DNA of 40,290 bases from Thermoprotei archaeon. Its GTDB lineage: Archaea; Thermoproteota; Thermoprotei; Thermofilales; B20-G17. This document shows positions 25,938 to 35,726 of the stretch, in pieces. Every line of letters begins with the position of its first letter. Position 1 is the first letter of the stretch. The translations under genes were made by a program, and so were the position numbers. The stretch lies in NCBI GenBank assembly GCA_003650675.1, contig QMRH01000013.1:1-40290 (forward strand), read 5' to 3'. The notes beneath the pieces are model-generated. The model worked only from the letters and a program-made list of their open reading frames with translations, was not told the DNA's origin and did no database searches.

Positions 25938-26209
25938 CCACCGCTGATGTTAGGTAGAATATAGATTTCATCTTCATTTTTGATTAATGCTTCGTCGCCA
26001 CCCATCAAATCTAAAGACTGCCCGTTCACGATAACTATCAGGTCGTCTAATTCAAGCCCCTTCCTTTTCCTAGCTATGAACTCACCAACCTTCCCACCAA
26101 TATATTTTTCAATAAGCTCCCTGAACTTCACTGGGTTCTGAAGCCTTACCTCTAGACTTTTCGTACCCACTTTATCCCTTAAGTAACCTACAAAATGGAC
26201 TCTAACCAT
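25934..26209 (-). CDS. MoaD/ThiS/SAMP-type ubiquitin-like sulfur carrier
   Basis: A 91-residue beta-grasp protein ending in Gly-Gly (PNISGG), the C-terminus that is adenylated and thiocarboxylated by an E1-like enzyme. It begins VRVHFVGYLRDKVGTKSLEV and contains DLIVIVNGQSLDLMGGDEAL, followed by DEIYILPN, typical of MoaD. It supplies sulfur for molybdopterin or tungstopterin, or can act as a protein modifier (SAMP) in archaea. ATG 26209 follows TAGGAG. Its position near the tungsten-type oxidoreductase, on the same strand and separated only by a VapBC pair, fits a role in that enzyme's cofactor. Confidence 0.85.
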   Translation of the reverse strand: MVRVHFVGYLRDKVGTKSLEVRLQNPVKFRELIEKYIGGKVGEFIARKRKGLELDDLIVIVNGQSLDLMGGDEALIKNEDEIYILPNISGG

Positions 26210-26301
26210 CTCCTAAACCCATGACATTGATTTTAATAAACATATATTAGCTCAACGTTGCTACCTTACCACAAAACATATGTACCGTAGAAACACACAG
26301 G

Positions 26302-26823
26302 TCATTTATCACAACGATATCGAAGGTTATTCTTTAATCCCTCGTACCATTTAGTGTAATCTTGTGGCGTTATAACATCTATTCTATTAAAGTTTACTTG
26401 ATATCCTTCACTGATGATTCTATTTAACAGTCGCTGATAGCTCCTAGATAGCCTCAGCCAGTCATCTACATCGTTTGTTATTATGACTGGTATGTCGTTG
26501 AGCATCATGACAGCTGCATGGACAGCGTCATATTTAATGTTTGTTGTCTCATTTATTATTGAGGCTAAGTTTAGGATCTCCACATTTAATGGTATTAGCG
26601 TCATATCCAGAGCCAGATATAACTCTGTGGCTCTTCTAGCTACACTAGGATCTATTTTTGATAAAGAGCCAAGCAGTTCTAAAGCTACCATAAGGGATCC
26701 ACAGGGCTCATATACCCTCTTTTTCATATCTCTTAGTATCCGAGAACATATGTTACCAAACACAGGGTGATGCAGTATCGCGTAGATAAATATATTTGTA
26801 TCTATGTATGCTTTAATCTTCAT
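26302..26823 (-). CDS. PIN-domain toxin (VapC-like)
   Basis: Predicted Mg2+-dependent ribonuclease. The acidic PIN positions are in YIDTNIFIYAIL, MVALELLGSL, KYDAVHAAVMML and ITNDVDDWLRL. The frame is open to 26862, but the first 13 residues would lie inside the antitoxin gene. ATG 26823 overlaps the antitoxin 3' end by 11 bases and is preceded by GGAG, giving 173 residues. The C-terminal about 45 residues (after the last acidic cluster) are longer than in minimal VapC toxins. The upstream AbrB-type gene is its partner. Confidence 0.85.
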   Translation of the reverse strand: MKIKAYIDTNIFIYAILHHPVFGNICSRILRDMKKRVYEPCGSLMVALELLGSLSKIDPSVARRATELYLALDMTLIPLNVEILNLASIINETTNIKYDAVHAAVMMLNDIPVIITNDVDDWLRLSRSYQRLLNRIISEGYQVNFNRIDVITPQDYTKWYEGLKNNLRYRCDK

Positions 26824-27049
26824 TCCAAGACTCCTCAACGAGCCTAACAGCATCGACTGCAAGAGGTTTTTTTATTAAAGTAAGCATTTCTTCTATAGGG
26901 TTCTTTCCACGCTTAACCATAGTTTTTAAAATTATTTTGTCACCTTCAACCTCTACTTTAAGTAAATCACCTATGCGAAGGTTAAACTTTTCCCTAATCT
27001 CCTTAGGTATAGTAATTTGGTATTTTCGTGTAATCTTTACGATGAACAC
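26813..27049 (-). CDS. AbrB-type antitoxin (VapB-like)
   Basis: A 78-residue protein with an N-terminal swapped-hairpin AbrB domain (VKITRKYQITIPKEIREKF, then RIGDLLKVEVEGDKIILK) and a C-terminal helical toxin-binding segment (about 48-78). The start is GTG 27049. A perfect 14-bp palindrome lies directly upstream, a likely operator for autorepression by the antitoxin dimer. Translation is coupled to the PIN toxin through an 11-base overlap. Confidence 0.85.
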   Translation of the reverse strand: MFIVKITRKYQITIPKEIREKFNLRIGDLLKVEVEGDKIILKTMVKRGKNPIEEMLTLIKKPLAVDAVRLVEESWNED

Positions 27050-27050
27050 A

Positions 27051-27064
27051 GTACTACGTAGTAC
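27051..27064. promoter_or_regulatory. Perfect palindrome upstream of the AbrB antitoxin, probable operator
   Basis: GTACTACGTAGTAC is exactly self-complementary over 14 bases and sits one base upstream of the antitoxin GTG start. AbrB/MazE-type antitoxins bind palindromic operators in their own promoters, so this is the obvious autoregulatory site. The 240 bases beyond it, up to the AOR gene end, hold no gene I can support. Confidence 0.6.
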
Positions 27065-27307
27065 GAAGGAACATTTAAGGGTTTCGCATCGATCCCCACT
27101 CTACCATCTATCCACATCAAAAGAACTTCATGAAGGGGTATTTTATACGAAAGGCTGTTTGAAGCCTTGTACTTTAGGGATGAGATGCAGAAAAATCTTG
27201 AAGGTTTGAGACACCTGTGGAGAATGGAGAAAATCGTAACTTGGTGTACATCATACCCTGACACTAGCCGTAAGCAAGAAAGAAAATTTCGGGTAGAAAA
27301 TTTTAGT

Positions 27308-29191
27308 TTAAGGGGTTAATTTTAAGTGTTTTTCAAGTTCTGCGGCTACTTCGCTGAGCCCATATTTAGCTAGGGTCGACTTTCTAGGTACCCCGTCTTC
27401 ATCCCATCCTCTTTCTTCATAATACCATGAAAGGAGTTTATCGTAGACTTCCCTGTTAATTTTGCTTCCGGCTAGGGGACCCTTGGTGGTTGGTTCCTCA
27501 AACCATTTTCCTGGAGGATAATCCATCTGCCTAGACCATTTGACACCCATTAGGGTATATTCCCTGATCCAGTAGGCTCTCATAAGGTTGTAGATCCTGT
27601 CTGCAACCTCGTAAAATTCGTTTAATGTAGCTTTGATACCTGTAACGGCTTCAAAGAACTTTTCATAGTAGTTTAGTGGGAAACCTAATTCTATCCAAGG
27701 GAGCCTACATACAGTAAAGGTTTCGAATAAGCCTCCTCTAATCCTCTGCATTTCAATTAGTTTTCTAACCTTTTCCCTGGACACCACATCTCTTCCCATT
27801 TTAAGTTCCCATGCTATAAACCAGGCGTCCTTATGGTGTGCTCCTATAGGTGACGTACCGTATGCCAACGCCATTCCAGGTGCTGTATGACAGTCATAGG
27901 CGGAGATTTCGAGGCCCTTCACGTGCATGGCAATTTTATGGGCTTCGCCTCCCAGTTTTTCTGCAACCTTTCTGGTTCCTTCAGCTAGCAGGTCTCCCAG
28001 ACCTTTTCTATATGCTATCATCTCCATTAATTGAATCACGGTAGAATCGTCTCCCCACTCCAGTTTAACGTTGCCTACAAGTTCTCGGGGAAGTATACCC
28101 CTCTTGAATGCCTCTATAGCGAAACCTATAACGCCTCCAGCGGAGATCGTGTCCAAACCCAAGTCGTCTGCCAGAAGGTTAAGCTTAATTACAGCGTTCA
28201 TGTCCCCTATTCCAAGATTTGAACCCAGCATTCCCACGTTCTCGTAGTCGAGTTCAGCCCATGTACCGGGATATTTTCCAGTCTTGTTTTTCGAGATGTT
28301 TCCGCATGGCATTGGACAAGAGAAACAGCCTTTACGGAAAACCTTATAGAACTTTTCCATGGTTTCGCCGCTTATCTTATCGTATTGCTCGAATACTCCT
28401 TCGCTGAAGTTGAAGGCAGGTAGCACACAGTTCGTCTGAGACCATTCTATGGTGGCCATTGTCCCCTGCCTAACCCAGAAATCATATTGGGGACTCTCCT
28501 TGAGCTTTTTAATCGCCTCGTACATTAATTCACTAAGTTTATCTGGATACGCTACCGGTATATCCTTCCAACCGTCGACCACTATAGCCTTCAGGTTCTT
28601 GCTACCCATTACAGCACCCATTCCTGGTCTTCCGCCAGCCCGCCCAAACTCCGATATGGTGGTGGCGAACCTCACCAAGTTTTCTCCTGCCGGACCTATC
28701 ACAAGTGTTCCCACACTATCTCCATGTCTTTCACGTAAGATAACATCGGTTTCAATGGCTCCTCTACCCCAGAGGTCCCTTGCACCAAATATTTTGATTG
28801 TTTCAGAATCTATGTAAATGTAAGATGGCTTGCTAGCCCTTCCTTCAACGACGATAGCGTCATAACCTGCCATTTTAAGCCTGGCTGAAATCATGGATCC
28901 TATATTCCCATCCCCATAGCCGTAGGTTAGGGGAGATTTGGCTGCTACCACTACTTTACCGCTACTTGGTAGAAATAGGCCTGTCAATGGGCCTGTAGCC
29001 ACGATGAATTTATTGTCAGGGGATAAGGGGTCAACTCCCTTAACCTCATTCCATAGGATTTCAACAGCAAAACCTCGGCCCCCTATAAACTTCATTGCAT
29101 AATGTTCATCTATCCCCTGTACGGAGACCCGGCCCGTTGAAAGGTTGATTCTAAGTATTTTCCCCAGCCATCCTCCCTTAAAACCAGCCAT
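27308..29191 (-). CDS. Aldehyde:ferredoxin oxidoreductase family tungstopterin enzyme, catalytic subunit
   Basis: Oxidises aldehydes to carboxylic acids with ferredoxin as acceptor, using a bis-tungstopterin and a [4Fe-4S] cluster. AOR family features: GWLGKILRINLSTGRV and KFIGGRGFAVEILWNEV at the N-terminus, ATGPLTGLFLPSSGKV, FGRAGGRPGMGAVMGSKNLK, the cluster motif CFSCPMPCG, and a late cysteine in TVCRLPWIE as fourth ligand. The subfamily (AOR, FOR, WOR4/5 or other) cannot be fixed by eye. The frame extends to 29224, but ATG 29191 follows GGAGGTGA and its A is shared with the TGA of the ferredoxin gene (TGATG), giving 627 residues and tight coupling. Confidence 0.93.
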   Translation of the reverse strand: MAGFKGGWLGKILRINLSTGRVSVQGIDEHYAMKFIGGRGFAVEILWNEVKGVDPLSPDNKFIVATGPLTGLFLPSSGKVVVAAKSPLTYGYGDGNIGSMISARLKMAGYDAIVVEGRASKPSYIYIDSETIKIFGARDLWGRGAIETDVILRERHGDSVGTLVIGPAGENLVRFATTISEFGRAGGRPGMGAVMGSKNLKAIVVDGWKDIPVAYPDKLSELMYEAIKKLKESPQYDFWVRQGTMATIEWSQTNCVLPAFNFSEGVFEQYDKISGETMEKFYKVFRKGCFSCPMPCGNISKNKTGKYPGTWAELDYENVGMLGSNLGIGDMNAVIKLNLLADDLGLDTISAGGVIGFAIEAFKRGILPRELVGNVKLEWGDDSTVIQLMEMIAYRKGLGDLLAEGTRKVAEKLGGEAHKIAMHVKGLEISAYDCHTAPGMALAYGTSPIGAHHKDAWFIAWELKMGRDVVSREKVRKLIEMQRIRGGLFETFTVCRLPWIELGFPLNYYEKFFEAVTGIKATLNEFYEVADRIYNLMRAYWIREYTLMGVKWSRQMDYPPGKWFEEPTTKGPLAGSKINREVYDKLLSWYYEERGWDEDGVPRKSTLAKYGLSEVAAELEKHLKLTP

Positions 29192-29598
29192 CACGACTTC
29201 ACCTCCAAAGCCCCCATAGGACAAACGTTAACACAGACAGGTTCACCCGGGTAACATAGGTCGCAGAACAAGGGTATGGATAGTTCTGGGTGCACAAAAA
29301 TAGCATTGTAGGGGCAAGCTTCCACGCAATTCATACATCCATTACATTTGCTTTCATCAAGCCTTATACCCGTCTTCTCCCTCACTATTGCACCAGTGGG
29401 ACACGCCTTGACACAGGGGGGGTCGTTACACTGTCTACAGACAGTAACTTTATGGTATACTGCTCTATCTTTCTCTACTATGGTTGCAACCCTTAACCTA
29501 GCCTTCAAGAAATTTTGAACGCCGAAATGCTGGAATGCGCAGGCTTGTTCACAGATATGACACCCGCTACATCGATAAGTGTATGCTATGATCCGCAT
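29191..29598 (-). CDS. Four-cluster [4Fe-4S] ferredoxin-type electron-transfer subunit
   Basis: A 135-residue polyferredoxin with four cysteine quartets: CSGCHICEQAC, CRQCNDPPCVKACP, CNGCMNCVEACP and CDLCYPGEPVCVNVCP, sixteen cysteines for four [4Fe-4S] clusters, arranged like the electron-transfer subunits of DmsB/HycB type. Its stop overlaps the start of the oxidoreductase gene by one base, so it is almost certainly the redox partner of that enzyme, as in two-subunit tungsten oxidoreductases. ATG 29598 follows GAGGAACC and a box A about 35-40 bases upstream. Confidence 0.92.
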   Translation of the reverse strand: MRIIAYTYRCSGCHICEQACAFQHFGVQNFLKARLRVATIVEKDRAVYHKVTVCRQCNDPPCVKACPTGAIVREKTGIRLDESKCNGCMNCVEACPYNAIFVHPELSIPLFCDLCYPGEPVCVNVCPMGALEVKS

Positions 29599-29630
29599 TT
29601 TAAGGTTCCTCGAAAACTATTAGAAAAATA

Positions 29631-29640
29631 ATATTTTTAA
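29631..29640 (-). promoter_or_regulatory. Box A candidate for the ferredoxin-oxidoreductase operon
   Basis: On the minus strand this is TTAAAAATAT. Its spacing to ATG 29598 predicts a transcript start near 29610 and a short leader that contains the GAGGAACC ribosome-binding site. Confidence 0.4.
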
Positions 29641-29662
29641 GTTTAAGCACAAGCACGCTTAT

Positions 29663-30379
29663 TTATCTCCTTTTAATTATTCTTCTTCTCTCGGGCTCCT
29701 GTCTTCTCCAGTTTTCCTCGGCCTCCTCCTCCACGAGAGGATAAATCTCCTCCATCCACTTCGCTAGATCCACAGAATACCATTTTTCAGGACCGTTCTT
29801 CAGCAGTTTTGCCATAAGAGCGACACACCTACCTATGTTGGCTGCGTCAAGTAGCCTTTCTTTCTCTGATTTCAGGGGAAGCATGTTGTTTTTATAGGCT
29901 AACGCCCATGGAGGTATAGCGAATCCCATGGAATTTAGAACCGCATACAAGTTTGAGATAACGGAGATGCATCCGCTATCATTGCCTGCAGCTATTACAC
30001 CAGCCACCTTGCCTTCGACCCAGCTTCTACCCTCAATGTTTATCATGTTTTCGAAGACCGTTATACGGTCTATGAAGTTTTTCAATACTCCGCTAACATT
30101 ATACCAGTAGATTGGTGTAGCTATAATTATTCCGTCAGCATCTAGTATTTCTCTGTATATTTCCTTCATGTCGTCCTCGATCACACAGGGGTACCGGCAG
30201 GCCTTCTGGTCGTCTACAAGACAACCCAAACAAGGCTTTATATTATAATCATATAGGTGGAAAAGCCTTGTTCTGGCCCCTTCCCTCTCGGCCGCCAGTA
30301 AAGCCATTTTCAACATTTTGAAGGTATTACCGTATTTTCTGGGGGAACCATTAAACCCCAGTATATATATTTCGGCCAC
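29663..30379 (-). CDS. NADPH-dependent FMN reductase/iron-sulfur flavoprotein-like protein
   Basis: Flavodoxin-fold protein of the Isf/NADPH-FMN-reductase group. The N-terminus IYILGFNGSPRKYGNTFKML binds the FMN phosphate, and DADGIIIATPIYWYNVSGVLKNFIDR is the second signature. A cysteine cluster (CLGCLVDDQKACRYPC) occupies the place of the compact 4Fe-4S motif of iron-sulfur flavoproteins, with altered spacing. The frame extends to a TTG at 30418; GTG 30379 follows AGGGGTGATG and starts just before the fold, so I chose it (238 residues). It is upstream of and codirectional with the ferredoxin/oxidoreductase pair (64-base gap), so it may shuttle electrons for it (inference). Confidence 0.83.
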   Translation of the reverse strand: MAEIYILGFNGSPRKYGNTFKMLKMALLAAEREGARTRLFHLYDYNIKPCLGCLVDDQKACRYPCVIEDDMKEIYREILDADGIIIATPIYWYNVSGVLKNFIDRITVFENMINIEGRSWVEGKVAGVIAAGNDSGCISVISNLYAVLNSMGFAIPPWALAYKNNMLPLKSEKERLLDAANIGRCVALMAKLLKNGPEKWYSVDLAKWMEEIYPLVEEEAEENWRRQEPERRRIIKRR

Positions 30380-30487
30380 ACCATCACCCCTGACAAACAG
30401 CAGAGGATGCAACACCAATTATCTCTAGGATTAAAGCCCAAATCGCATTTAGAGGACTCTGATATAAGTTTTTACCAAGCCTCTCTC

Positions 30488-31738
30488 TCATCGTTCCATA
30501 AAATCCGTGATCCTTTTCGAGTAAAACAGGTTTTTCAAAACAACTGATTTACTTAAAACAAGTCTAATATCGGTTGAAACCCTTTTTTCGATGTATTTCA
30601 AGACATCCGTTAACCCTCGTGCTCTAAACGGCATCCCTCTAAAAACATTTCTTATACTTTCACGTATCTGCCAAGAACCCACTGGAGCATAGTATTCTGG
30701 CGTCACCTCCCTTACAGCTATCACTAAGGCTTGTCGTTTAATTTTGTATAAGTGTTCTAGAACTGGAAACCTTATGGCATGGTATCCGCCGTCAACCCCA
30801 GGTCTTCTCCAAACCCCATCACTGAACTCGTAGTTTACAGTGATGTACGGTTTACTGTCCTTAACCCAGATGCTTCTAGGAAGCCATATTTCCAGCATTT
30901 CGTAAGTCCAGCGGCCTGGTAGGAGACATATAATATACCTGTTACCCATGTACTCATTTGAGTAGACTAGTATTTCAGAAAGCTCAGGGAAATCCTTGAT
31001 TTTCTCTAGGATTCTGTCACCGAGCATGGAGTCGACAGCTGTAATAGACCACCGTGTAGGCACGATTCTTCTACGTCTTTTTTCTCCAAGTAGGCCTAAA
31101 GACAAGAGTCTCACAATATGGTATGAACTTACATTAGAGGTGTAGAGCTCGAAGATTGCCTCAGAGGCTTTGACGTCCACATCGTCCACTATTTCGTCCA
31201 CTCTACGTGGCACAACAGGGTTTTGGGCCACCTTAAGTTTTTCAAGTGATGCACGAGGTCCTATCGGAGATAGGATTCCATCGAATGTTAAAGCAGGTTT
31301 AGGCGGCTTCGAGAAAACAAATTCAGCATCTACTGGTAAAGCGGATAAGGCTAGCTCCCGTGTAGAGTCGAGTAGGCGGGGAGCAACCCTTGCATCCTTC
31401 TTAACGTTAACCCTGAAGGCCGAATAGACCATCGAAGCCCTCAACCTTATGACATCCTCGAGGCTTTTATCACCCCACCATTTCTCGTAGTCCTCATATT
31501 CCTTGGCCTGAAGGCCGGTTACCGGGCTTGCAAGCGGACCTAGTCGCACCGAAGGATACCCGTATTCTCCAACTAGAATGGAGGGCGGTGTGGCCGAAAA
31601 TATTTCCCTTCGACCAATCTGCGAAGAAACTCTTAGTGTGGCTTCTATACGTTCGAGTATTGGACATCTTGGTCTACCACAGAGACGACGTGTTCCTTTA
31701 CATTTAGCACACAAGGCTGGATCTATCTTAGACGGCAT
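30488..31738 (-). CDS. nreA: Archaeal DNA repair protein NreA
   Basis: A 416-residue member of the archaea-specific NreA family, implicated in DNA damage repair through interaction with PCNA. The N-terminus has a zinc-binding cluster (CAKCKGTRRLCGRPRC, residues about 10-25), then the conserved SATPPSILVGEYGYPSVRLG and LGPLASPVTG, and a large conserved C-terminal domain (ALTFDGILSPIGPRASLE, PVGSWQIRESIRNVFRG). NreA proteins usually end in a PCNA-interacting peptide; here the terminus is SKRITDFMER, a degenerate version without the leading Gln and with Phe-Met instead of two aromatics. ATG 31738 follows GGGGAGGGA. Identification is secure. Confidence 0.92.
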   Translation of the reverse strand: MPSKIDPALCAKCKGTRRLCGRPRCPILERIEATLRVSSQIGRREIFSATPPSILVGEYGYPSVRLGPLASPVTGLQAKEYEDYEKWWGDKSLEDVIRLRASMVYSAFRVNVKKDARVAPRLLDSTRELALSALPVDAEFVFSKPPKPALTFDGILSPIGPRASLEKLKVAQNPVVPRRVDEIVDDVDVKASEAIFELYTSNVSSYHIVRLLSLGLLGEKRRRRIVPTRWSITAVDSMLGDRILEKIKDFPELSEILVYSNEYMGNRYIICLLPGRWTYEMLEIWLPRSIWVKDSKPYITVNYEFSDGVWRRPGVDGGYHAIRFPVLEHLYKIKRQALVIAVREVTPEYYAPVGSWQIRESIRNVFRGMPFRARGLTDVLKYIEKRVSTDIRLVLSKSVVLKNLFYSKRITDFMER

Positions 31739-31881
31739 TCCCTCCCCTAACTACATGTAAATATTTTCGGCCATAGACCTTTAAATTATACTACTTTGTT
31801 AAACCGGATTTTTCGGAAAAGTGAACGCTTAGGGTTATTTTAAATGTGTGGTTTTTCTATTAAAAGCCTATTGAAAGGCTG

Positions 31882-32520
31882 ATGGAAAAACGTTTCATGG
31901 AAGACCTCGCGGAAATAAGGAGAAAAGCTTTGGAAAAGTACGGTGACCTAGTAGTTGAGAGAGTTCAGCCTCTTTTTATAAAATTACTGGATTTATGGGA
32001 AAAGAGAAGCATCAAGTCAAACCACAGTATAATGGAGTATGTTTTGGCCCTCTATCTTACGGATAGAGGTTACGATGTAGAGTTAGAGTATCCCCTCCGA
32101 AACGGACTCATATGCGACATCTATGCATCAAATAAGGGTCGAATATTAATAGTAGAGATAGAGACAGGGTTCGTGCCTCCAGCAAACTCCATAGACCCTA
32201 TATCCTACCGTCGTGCAAGGGAAATAAGCAAGATTTCTAGGTATAGTTTACACAGCGACATCTTTGCATTAGCTACACCGCCCTTCCACATCCTACAGAT
32301 ACCGGCAATATTTCTGAAGCCGCCTGAAGAAAGAGAAGTAGATGAATTAATTGAATTAAAGAAGTTCCTAGATGGATATTATAAGAACCCCCCTGTAGGT
32401 TTAGAGGAGCTTAGAACAGCAAAACTGGACTGCATTTTCATAATAAATGTAGATGATTTAAGTGTAGAAGAATATAAGACCGAGGATTATGTTAAAGCTT
32501 ATCCAAAGTGGTTTAAATAA
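31882..32520 (+). CDS. Uncharacterised archaeal protein with a PD-(D/E)XK-like core
   Basis: A 212-residue protein divergent from nreA. The middle region (NHSIMEYVLALYLTDRGYDV, then YPLRNGLICDIYAS, then GRILIVEIETG) has the order helix, Asp, strand with Glu-x-Glu that resembles the PD-(D/E)XK nuclease core: CDIY would give the Asp and VEIETG the E-x-E in place of E-x-K. The C-terminal third is helical. The catalytic lysine is not evident, so activity is uncertain. It starts at ATG 31882, with ATG 31897 as an alternative. The divergent neighbour nreA could hint at nucleic-acid metabolism (weak inference). Confidence 0.65.
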   Translation: MEKRFMEDLAEIRRKALEKYGDLVVERVQPLFIKLLDLWEKRSIKSNHSIMEYVLALYLTDRGYDVELEYPLRNGLICDIYASNKGRILIVEIETGFVPPANSIDPISYRRAREISKISRYSLHSDIFALATPPFHILQIPAIFLKPPEEREVDELIELKKFLDGYYKNPPVGLEELRTAKLDCIFIINVDDLSVEEYKTEDYVKAYPKWFK

Positions 32521-32603
32521 AACTTAACATTAAATAACGGTTTATAAACTCTGTTATACTAACATTTTTATTTCAATTGTTAGAAGTTATTTAAGGGGGC
32601 TTT

Positions 32604-32909
32604 TTGAACAAGGATAGATTAATAAAACTCGAGTTAAACTCGATTAAAGACCTTGTGAAAATAGCTTGTGGTTTAAGGATACCTCTAGTATACCGGTACA
32701 GGAGGGGAGAAGAAACCAGCCTAATGGTCATATACAGTGCTGGAGGCAACGTTATCGTAGCATACGTTAAGAAAAAGGAGGATCTGAAAGGAGACTACAT
32801 CATATACGATACCCTTACAGGCAATTATAGCTTCTCAGAAAAAATTTCAGCCGACCCGAAAAACTTCAATATGGCCGTGGTGGATTTACGGTACTGTGAT
32901 ATTATTTAA
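32604..32909 (+). CDS. Small uncharacterised protein
   Basis: A 101-residue, basic, mixed alpha/beta protein I do not recognise. It contains RLIKLELNSIKDLVKIACGL and a stretch of beta strands (SLMVIYSAGGNVIVAYVKKK, GDYIIYDTLTGNYSFS). The start is TTG 32604, shortly after AGGGGGC; no ATG is available before residue 40. It is 83 bases downstream of the PD-(D/E)XK-like gene on the same strand and may be cotranscribed with it. Confidence 0.6.
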   Translation: MNKDRLIKLELNSIKDLVKIACGLRIPLVYRYRRGEETSLMVIYSAGGNVIVAYVKKKEDLKGDYIIYDTLTGNYSFSEKISADPKNFNMAVVDLRYCDII

Positions 32910-32951
32910 AGCTAAAGGCCCTTAAATCACATTGTACGTTAAACTTTACGT

Positions 32952-33569
32952 TTAGCTTAGTCTTCTACTTTCCTTTAACATTCTTTCATAGTCCTTTCTC
33001 TTGACTTTAATCTCCCTTCCACAGTGTTTACAAATATATTTTACGAAAACGTCATCCATGTCCGTTATCTTTCTTAAAGGCCTACCACAGTAGCATACGA
33101 AGCCCACAAGCCTTGCTGGATTACCTAAAACAAGCCCATAGTCGGGCACATCTTTAGTAACTACAGCTCCTGCAGCAACCATGGAATATCTGCCTATAGT
33201 CACCCCGCAAACTATGGTCGCATTAGCGCCTATGGACGCTCCCTCCTTCACAAGTGTAGGCACAAGCTCCCAGTCTTTCGAAAAAGCACGAGGATAGAGA
33301 TCATTAGTGAAAACCGCGTAGGGTCCGACGAAAACCTTATCTTCTAAGGTTACCCCCCTGTAGACAGATACCCCGTTCTGTATTTTAACTCCATCTCCGA
33401 TTTTAACATCCGCATCTATGTAAACGTCTTTTCCAATGTTGCAGTTTTTTCCGATAACCGCCCCCTTCCTAACATGCGCGAAATGCCATATTCTGGTTCC
33501 TTCACCTATCTGAACCCCTTCCTCCACCACAGCTGTAGGGTGTACATAAAATGACTTTTTCTCTCCCAT
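32952..33569 (-). CDS. Left-handed beta-helix sugar N-acetyltransferase (WbpD/WlbB-like)
   Basis: Hexapeptide-repeat acyltransferase. The sequence YVHPTAVVEEGVQIGEGTRI, then IWHFAHVRKGAVIGKNCNIG, VKIQNGVSVYRGVTLEDKVF and VGPYAVFTNDLYPRA matches the branch that acetylates the 3-amino group of UDP-2-acetamido-3-amino-2,3-dideoxy-glucuronate. In Pseudomonas and Bordetella this makes O-antigen sugars. In archaea such sugars occur in N-glycans of surface proteins. The last about 45 residues add a probable zinc site (CYCG and CKHCG). No other glycan gene is nearby, so the substrate is family-level. Start ATG 33569 is clear; it converges with the small gene ending at 32909. Confidence 0.88.
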   Translation of the reverse strand: MGEKKSFYVHPTAVVEEGVQIGEGTRIWHFAHVRKGAVIGKNCNIGKDVYIDADVKIGDGVKIQNGVSVYRGVTLEDKVFVGPYAVFTNDLYPRAFSKDWELVPTLVKEGASIGANATIVCGVTIGRYSMVAAGAVVTKDVPDYGLVLGNPARLVGFVCYCGRPLRKITDMDDVFVKYICKHCGREIKVKRKDYERMLKESRRLS

Positions 33570-33683
33570 AGCTAGAGACCATTAAAAATAAGAAGAAACA
33601 CTTTAAAAACATGGTCTTTCTTATTACTGCCACATAAACTAAAATATAAAAATATAAATTATTATTAGGTTAAGGATTCGGCT

Positions 33684-35666
<1,983 letters not shown>

Positions 35667-35726
35667 CTTAAATACTACTTTCTGTTAAAATATTGACCAC
35701 AGGTATTAAAGCTTTAAGTTGAAAAA

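Noticed and set aside
27130-27300. Plus-strand frame of about 60 codons (contains LFEALYFRDEMQKNLEGL) between the antitoxin and AOR genes
   Set aside because: Plausible protein-like composition, but there is no start, no ribosome-binding site and no recognised family.
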